A stretch of 64,000 bases of DNA from Galbibacter sp038433465 (GTDB lineage: Bacteria; Bacteroidota; Bacteroidia; Flavobacteriales; Flavobacteriaceae): contig NZ_JAESVF010000001.1 of assembly GCF_038433465.1 (NCBI RefSeq), forward strand, positions 1-64,000, written 5' to 3'. A program made the translations under genes and the position numbers. Below the pieces are notes generated by a model. The model was not told the origin of the DNA. It did no database searches and saw only the letters and a list, made by a program, of their open reading frames with translations. Shown in pieces: positions 59,601-64,000 of this stretch. Each line of letters starts with the position of its first letter. Position 1 is the first letter of the stretch.

Positions 59601-59855
59601 CACGTATATGACGCTGGATACATTAAATTACGTGAGGCTAACATTACTTATAGCTTCAGCGATAAAATGCTAGATAAACTTCCATTTACAGCTGCATCAT
59701 TCTCTTTAATCGGAAGAAACTTATGGATCATTGACAAAAACGTTCCATTTGCAGATCCTGAGGCTGGTTTAAGTTCTGGTAATATCCAAGGATACCAATC
59801 AGGTGCATACCCAAGTATTAGAGAAATAGGAGCAAGTCTTAAATTACAGTTCTAA
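56634..59855 (+). CDS. SusC/RagA family TonB-linked outer-membrane protein
   Basis: 1073 residues. Signal peptide (MRTKFSGFLTLILALIVQIT, cut after FAQ), carboxypeptidase-like regulatory domain (about 24-110: VTGVITDQDGLPLPGANVVV), the joint DEVVVTALGIKREKKALGYA, plug domain (about 115-235, with VVIRGNSSIAGNNQALFVVD and ALYGSRASNGVVMITTKKG), then a 22-strand barrel ending REIGASLKLQF. SusC proteins import oligosaccharides or peptides across the outer membrane with a SusD lid. The matching susD is 10 bp downstream. No glycoside hydrolases are adjacent, so the substrate is unknown; codon use suggests high expression. Confidence 0.96.
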   Translation: MRTKFSGFLTLILALIVQITFAQEKTVTGVITDQDGLPLPGANVVVKGTANGTQTDFDGNYSIQANTGDILTFSFVGQKSEERTVGASNTIDVTLSQDAQALDEVVVTALGIKREKKALGYATQEVKGDAVSTVKSQNFVNSLSGKVAGMNIKPSGTMGGSTQVVIRGNSSIAGNNQALFVVDGVPINNDVTNTSDQQSGRGGYDYGNGASDINPDDIESINVLKGAAATALYGSRASNGVVMITTKKGRKQKGIGVTVSSSFTMGTADKTTLPTYQKKYGAGYGPYYDSADGYFLLDDINGDGIDDLTTPFTEDASYGAAFDPNKMVYQWNSIYPQLGDTYQKATPWVAAENDPNYIWSAAGTMVNSVSLDGGSDKGSFRLGYTNLNQEGNLPNSEIKRNTLNFTGSLNLTDKLTATTTFNFAKTDGKGRYGTGYSSLNVMQQFRQWFQTNVDVKEQKEAYFATGENITWNPNSPSDLSPIYSDNPYWTFFENYETDTRNRFYGNVTLDYQINDWLSVLGRFTYDTSASLQEERINVGSADVSKYSRYNNNVSEYNYDLMLNVNKDLTEKLNLDGNVGFNLRRNDWSSIYAQTNGGLNLAGLYSLSNSVSPLEAPTEYDATKMVDGLYARASLGYDNTVYIEGTARTDRSSALPKSDNRYFYWSVTGNLIFSELIESNWLSFGKVRANYATVGSDTDPYRVFNTYTVGTPFNGGLASNNSTKQNLNLRPEEQENWEVGLEMFMFNRRVGFDVSYYDTKNKDQITSVPVSNSTGYAAALLNAGTIQNKGFEVQLNLTPIQSENFRWNMILNWSKNKSEVLSLADGIENLQLASLQGGVSINAAVGEPMGVIRGTDYVYDDNGNRVVGSNGYYLKSASNSIIGDINPDWKAGLYNTFSYKNISLGFLIDMQKGGDIFSLDTWYGYATGLYDFTAGTNDLGNPVRNPVTNDATSGGVILPGVKEDGTPNDIRANASTYANPWGYARATNSAHVYDAGYIKLREANITYSFSDKMLDKLPFTAASFSLIGRNLWIIDKNVPFADPEAGLSSGNIQGYQSGAYPSIREIGASLKLQF

Positions 59856-59865
59856 AAAAATAATT

Positions 59866-61311
59866 ATGAAAAAAATAGCATTAACAATTATATCTCTAGT
59901 AACTCTAATTTCTTGTCAGTCAGACGACAAGTACGAGAACTACAACAGAGACCCAAAGAATCCTACGCAAGTAGATTCAGACTTCTTGTTCAACAATGCT
60001 CAAAAGAGCTTAGTTGACCAAATGACAAGTACAAACGTTAACTTAAATGTATTTAGATTATTAGGTCAGCATTGGACTGAAACTACATACATAGATGAGG
60101 CTAACTACGATTTAACAAACAGAAACATTCCTCAGAGCCACTGGTCTGAAATGTACAGAGACGTATTGTTAGATCTAGAAACAGCTAAAGAAGTTGCAGA
60201 AGCAAACGTTGAATTATCTGCTGCTGAAAAAGCTGCGAGAGTAGCACAAGCAGAAGTATTAATGGTATATACTTACCAACAATTAGTAGATACTTACGGA
60301 AACATTCCTTATACTGAAGCTTTAGACGCAGAGCAATTCCCGTTACCAGCTTACGATGACGCTGCTACAATCTATTCAGATTTAATCACAAGAATCGATG
60401 CTGCTATTCCAAACCTTACTGGAACTGGATTCGGAATCGACAATCTTTACGGAGGAAATATGGCTGCTTGGAAAAAGTTTGCTAACTCTGTAAAATTAAG
60501 ATTAGGTATCCGTTTAACAGACGTAAACGCTACTTTAGCGCAATCAACTGTTGAATCTGCTGTAGCCGCTGGAGTTTTCACTTCAAATAGCGATAATGCA
60601 GTTTACGAATACCAAGGAGCTACACCAAACACCAACCCATTATGGGTAGATTTAGTACAATCTGGAAGGTCAGATTTCGTTCCTGCTAATACTTTAGTAG
60701 ATTTTATGAACGACCTTGAAGATCCTCGTAGAGCTGTTTATTTTGATAGCAATATGGGAGAAGATACTTACGTAGGTGGTATTTACGGAGACAGTAACAC
60801 TTTCTCTAACTTTACTCACATCGGACCAAGCTTACACGAGCCTACATTCCCTGGAGTATTATTAGATTTCTCTGAAGTATCATTCTATTTAGCTGAAGCA
60901 GCTGCTAGATCATACTCAGTAACAGGAACAGTTGAAGAAAACTACAACAACGGAATTACAGCTTCTTTTGAATATTGGGGAGTTGACGGAGTTGATGAGT
61001 ATTTAGCAAAACCAGAAGTAGCATACGCTACTGCAACCGGTGCAGACTGGAAAGAAAAAATTGGAAATCAATTTTGGTTAGCTATGTACAACAGAGGTTT
61101 TGAAGCTTGGACAGTTTGGAGAAAATATGACACTCCTACATTCAACCTTCCTGCTGATACTGGAAACCCAGTTCCTACTAGATACACATACCCAATTAAT
61201 GAATTAACATTAAACGGAACTAGTTGGGAGGCTGCTGCCGAAGCAATCGGTGGAGACGAACAAACAACAAAACTTTTCTGGGACACTACAGATGCTCCAG
61301 TTAATGAATAA
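59866..61311 (+). CDS. SusD/RagB family nutrient-binding outer-membrane lipoprotein
   Basis: 481 residues. Signal peptide with lipobox LISC (Cys17) followed by SDD, typical for surface export. The sequence fits the SusD-like family with TPR-like helices (AEVLMVYTYQQLVDTYGNIP, GNMAAWKKFANSVKLRLGIR, LLDFSEVSFYLAEAAARSY) and the usual end TTKLFWD. SusD forms the lid over its SusC channel and captures the substrate. It is 10 bp downstream of the first susC and is followed by a strong terminator, so the pair forms a unit. Confidence 0.95.
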   Translation: MKKIALTIISLVTLISCQSDDKYENYNRDPKNPTQVDSDFLFNNAQKSLVDQMTSTNVNLNVFRLLGQHWTETTYIDEANYDLTNRNIPQSHWSEMYRDVLLDLETAKEVAEANVELSAAEKAARVAQAEVLMVYTYQQLVDTYGNIPYTEALDAEQFPLPAYDDAATIYSDLITRIDAAIPNLTGTGFGIDNLYGGNMAAWKKFANSVKLRLGIRLTDVNATLAQSTVESAVAAGVFTSNSDNAVYEYQGATPNTNPLWVDLVQSGRSDFVPANTLVDFMNDLEDPRRAVYFDSNMGEDTYVGGIYGDSNTFSNFTHIGPSLHEPTFPGVLLDFSEVSFYLAEAAARSYSVTGTVEENYNNGITASFEYWGVDGVDEYLAKPEVAYATATGADWKEKIGNQFWLAMYNRGFEAWTVWRKYDTPTFNLPADTGNPVPTRYTYPINELTLNGTSWEAAAEAIGGDEQTTKLFWDTTDAPVNE

Positions 61312-61335
61312 TTCTAATTTATTTTAGAATATCTA

Positions 61336-61366
61336 AAAACCACCTCCAAAAGAGGTGGTTTTTTTT
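61336..61366 (+). terminator. Rho-independent terminator after susD
   Basis: AAAACCACCTC pairs with GAGGTGGTTTT around CAAAA and is followed by a T-run of about eight. It lies 25 bp past the susD stop. Confidence 0.93.
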
Positions 61367-61582
61367 ATGGATAAACACCAAACAAAACAACAATCTTAAA
61401 AATTTAACATTTAAAAATCATATTTAACACAATAAAATTAAAAACACCAATTAACATAATTTGTGAACTCTAAAAAAATGTAATTAACAAATCTCATGAG
61501 AAATATTTAATATTTCATAATTAAAAGAGAATAATTCGCAAAATAGAAAATAAACACATATAGCCTATATTCTCATCTGGCT

Positions 61583-61613
61583 TTGTTTGTTTAACATATA
61601 ATTACCACTTTCG
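61583..61613 (+). promoter_or_regulatory. Promoter of the second susC
   Basis: TTTG (ending at 61585), a 20-bp spacer and CACTTTCG (61606-61613), the same layout as at the first susC. The leader from about 61619 to the ATG (GCTAATTCAAATAAATTTAT, then AAA) is identical to that at 56611-56633. Confidence 0.6.
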
Positions 61614-61641
61614 TGCGAGCTAATTCAAATAAATTTATAAA

Positions 61642-64000
61642 ATGAGATCAAAGTTTAGTGGATTTTTGACGCTAATCCTAGCGTTGATTGTGCAATTAAC
61701 TTTTGCACAACAAAAAGCCGTAACAGGTGTTGTTACAGACCAAGATGGTCTACCATTACCTGGAGCGAGCGTTGTAATTAAAGGTACCACAAACGGTACG
61801 CAAACAGATTTTGATGGAAACTATTCTATCAATGCCAACACTGGAGACGTTTTAGTTTTTTCTTTCGTTGGACAAAAAACAGAAGAGCGTTCAGTTGGTG
61901 CTTCAAATACAATTAGTATTTCTCTAGCACAAGACGCACAAGCGCTTGACGAAGTAATTGTTGTTGGTTATGGTACTGCAACAAAAGAATCATTCACAGG
62001 TACAGCTACAACTGTAGATGCTGAAGCTATTGACAAGAAAAGTGTTTCAAACATTTCTCAAGCTTTAGCTGGGGAAGCAGCTGGGGTACGTGTTATTAAC
62101 ACTACTGGGCAGCCTGGACAAGCAGCTACAATCCGTATTCGTGGTTATGGTTCTGTAAACGGAAACAGAGACCCACTTTACATTGTTGATGGAGTTCCTT
62201 TTGTAGGAAACATCAGTTCATTAAACCCTGCGGATATTAAATCGACTACCATCTTAAAAGATGCATCTGCAACAGCTATTTATGGTGCACGTGGAGCAAA
62301 TGGGGTTGTTGTAATTACTACTAAAAATGGTAGAGGTCAAGAGGCTTACATTGAAGTAGAGACAAAAACTGGTCAGAACATGAGTTTAATTCCTCGTGCA
62401 AAGACTATCAAATCTCCAGAGCAATACATCGCACTTGCATGGGAAGGTCTTTACAACAAAGGTAACATCAACGGACAAGATCCTGAAGCATATGCTAACG
62501 CTAACCTTTTTAGCAATAACGGTATTTCTTCATTCTACAATATGTGGAATGTAGCAAACGGAGGTGAATTAATCGATCCTGCTACACGTCAAGTAAGAGA
62601 AGGTGTAACAAGAAAGTACACACCTGAAAACTGGGAAGACTACGCGTTCCAACCAGCAAACCGTACGGAAGCTAACTTAAAAATTGGTGGTGGTAACGAA
62701 AAAACAAGTTACTATACTTCATTTGGATATTTAAAAGATAACGGATACTCAATCAATTCTGACTTTGAGCGTATTTCTACACGTTTAAATTTAAATCACC
62801 AAGTTAAAGATTGGTTAACTGGTTCTGTTAACTTAGGATATGCTATTTCTGATACAAACAACAATGGTCAGTCTTCAGATTCTGGAAGTGTTTTCTGGTT
62901 TGTAGATAACATTCCTTCTATCTATCCTTTATACTTAAGAGATGCAAATGGAAACATTGTTGAAGATCCAATTTATGGTGGTCCTCAATACGACTACGGT
63001 GAAAACGGACGTGGATTTGGTGCATTGACAAATGCAATTGCAGATTCATACTACAGCACTAGTAATGCAAAACGCCATGAAATTAATGGTAGTGCAAACT
63101 TAGATTTTAAATTTTCAGATCATTTAACTTTTGAAAACCGTATAGGTCTTCAGTATTACAACAACAGTTATGATAGCCAAGGAAATCCATTCTACGGATC
63201 TAGCGCTAGTCAAAATGGATCTATTTTTAAATCTAAAACTGAACTTTTCAGCTACAATATCTTAAACTTATTACGCTACAAAAACCAATGGGGCAACCAC
63301 AGTTTTGAAGCTTTAGTAGCACACGAGGCTAACTCTTGGGAGCAAAAATACCTTTCTGCTTCTAAATTTAACTTAGTAGATCCAGACGGAACTGAGTTTA
63401 ACAATGCTGTTGGGTCTAACCCTCCAACATCTTACACTAATGATTATACATTAGAGAGTTACTTCGGACAAATCAACTACGATTTCGATAAAAAATACTT
63501 TATTTCAGGAACTATTCGTCGTGATGGATCTTCAAGATTCTTAAATGATAAATGGGGAACTTTCGGATCGTTAGGTGCTGCATGGGTTATTTCAAACGAA
63601 GACTTTATGCAAAGCCAAAATATCTTCAACAACTTAAAGCTTAAAGCTAGTTACGGTATTATTGGTGAGCAAGGTGGTGTTGGTTACTACCCTGGTTACG
63701 ATTTATACGAGTCTAGTAACTTAAACGGAAACATCTCTTTAGCATTTGATTCTAAAGGTAACCCAGATTTAACTTGGGAAACATCAAAAATGTTCCAAAC
63801 AGGAGTTGAAATGGGAATCGGAAACTTCCTTGATGTTGCTGTTGACTACTACGTTAAAAATACAGACGATTTAATTTTTGACAGAAGAGTTGGTCCATCT
63901 TTAGGATATGCAACAATCAAAGTAAACGATGGTCAATTAAGAAACAGTGGTTTAGAATTTGATGTACAAGCACACATCGTTCAAACTAAAGATTTCTACT
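61642..64000 (+). CDS. SusC/RagA family TonB-linked outer-membrane protein, 3' part cut by window edge
   Basis: I translated from ATG 61642; the frame stays open to the window end (about 786 residues seen of an expected 1000 or more). The signal peptide MRSKFSGFLTLILALIVQLT is almost identical to that of the first SusC. The regulatory domain (VTGVVTDQDGLPLPGASVVI), DEVIVVGYGTATKESFTGTA, plug domain (IRIRGYGSVNGNRDPLYIVD, AIYGARGANGVVVITTKNG) and much of the barrel follow. The joint VIVVGYGT and the barrel differ from the first copy, so it probably carries a different substrate. A susD gene is expected beyond the right edge. Confidence 0.95.
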   Translation, partial: MRSKFSGFLTLILALIVQLTFAQQKAVTGVVTDQDGLPLPGASVVIKGTTNGTQTDFDGNYSINANTGDVLVFSFVGQKTEERSVGASNTISISLAQDAQALDEVIVVGYGTATKESFTGTATTVDAEAIDKKSVSNISQALAGEAAGVRVINTTGQPGQAATIRIRGYGSVNGNRDPLYIVDGVPFVGNISSLNPADIKSTTILKDASATAIYGARGANGVVVITTKNGRGQEAYIEVETKTGQNMSLIPRAKTIKSPEQYIALAWEGLYNKGNINGQDPEAYANANLFSNNGISSFYNMWNVANGGELIDPATRQVREGVTRKYTPENWEDYAFQPANRTEANLKIGGGNEKTSYYTSFGYLKDNGYSINSDFERISTRLNLNHQVKDWLTGSVNLGYAISDTNNNGQSSDSGSVFWFVDNIPSIYPLYLRDANGNIVEDPIYGGPQYDYGENGRGFGALTNAIADSYYSTSNAKRHEINGSANLDFKFSDHLTFENRIGLQYYNNSYDSQGNPFYGSSASQNGSIFKSKTELFSYNILNLLRYKNQWGNHSFEALVAHEANSWEQKYLSASKFNLVDPDGTEFNNAVGSNPPTSYTNDYTLESYFGQINYDFDKKYFISGTIRRDGSSRFLNDKWGTFGSLGAAWVISNEDFMQSQNIFNNLKLKASYGIIGEQGGVGYYPGYDLYESSNLNGNISLAFDSKGNPDLTWETSKMFQTGVEMGIGNFLDVAVDYYVKNTDDLIFDRRVGPSLGYATIKVNDGQLRNSGLEFDVQAHIVQTKDFY

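Larger units (their letters stand above)
61312..61641. other. Intergenic region between susD and the second susC
   Basis: About 330 bp: terminator at 61336-61366, then very AT-rich sequence without a gene, then the promoter at 61583-61613 and a leader nearly identical to that of the first susC. Confidence 0.7.

Noticed and set aside
1..64000. tRNA, rRNA or SRP RNA genes
   Set aside because: I looked in the larger gaps for cloverleaf or conserved rRNA strings and saw none; the GC-rich element at 6.8 kb does not fold as a tRNA with TTCRA and acceptor stem.

Overview
The window is AT-rich chromosomal DNA of a member of the Flavobacteriaceae (Bacteroidota), probably a marine or host-associated genus. 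The evidence is the Bacteroidota -7 promoter element TAnnTTTG, SusC/SusD pairs, an HmuY-type haem lipoprotein, a Rho factor with a long disordered insert, DUF4293 next to rho, and a ribosomal cluster ending rplQ-carA-eno. No tRNA, rRNA, CRISPR array, transposase or prophage was found.

Layout. 1-3.7 kb: two leftward secreted surface proteins, a coiled-coil repeat fibre cut by the left edge and a C-type-lectin-domain protein. 4.2-5.8 kb: prfC. 5.8-6.9 kb: a gene-free repeat region with 256-bp tandem repeats, a 35-bp palindrome and a GC-rich element. 7-11.4 kb: DUF4293, rho, an MscS channel and an AI-2E/PerM-family permease. 11.5-13.7 kb: folD and ffh, then a second repeat-rich gap. 14.2-16.4 kb: a MATE exporter and a metzincin-like lipoprotein. 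16.6-22.1 kb: a haem-uptake locus, with TonB receptor, HmuY and DoxX-like genes leftward and DUF6607 and DUF6686 genes rightward. 22.2-29.7 kb: argS, an outer-membrane barrel, a PCMD lipoprotein, a BCCT transporter, an M14 carboxypeptidase and an amidase. 29.8-33 kb: cysH with an Rrf2 regulator, then two guanidine-modifying hydrolases (CtlX and DDAH-like). 33-36.3 kb: gltA and a glycogen synthase. 36.4-56.2 kb: one leftward block from rpsL to rplQ (the str, S10, spc and alpha operons joined), followed by carA and eno. 56.6-64 kb: a SusC/SusD pair, then a second SusC cut by the right edge.

How the genes work together. The 36-56 kb block supplies translation and secretion machinery (30S and 50S proteins, EF-G, IF-1, SecY, RNA polymerase alpha) from a strong promoter upstream of rpsL. 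A terminator-like hairpin between rpsJ and rplC could adjust the S10 part separately. The haem locus has divergent promoters around two related candidate operators, so both arms may respond to the same iron or haem signal. The tandem SusC genes share nearly identical promoters, 5' leaders and signal-peptide codons, suggesting duplication with a conserved expression module.

Most of the window is core genome. The less ordinary material is in the repeat-rich gaps, the surface proteins at the left edge, the haem locus and the SusC duplication. Several genes are missed by simple ORF calling: rpmJ, rpmD and the two edge-truncated genes. Several starts were corrected (carA, rplO, ctlX, the lectin-domain protein).
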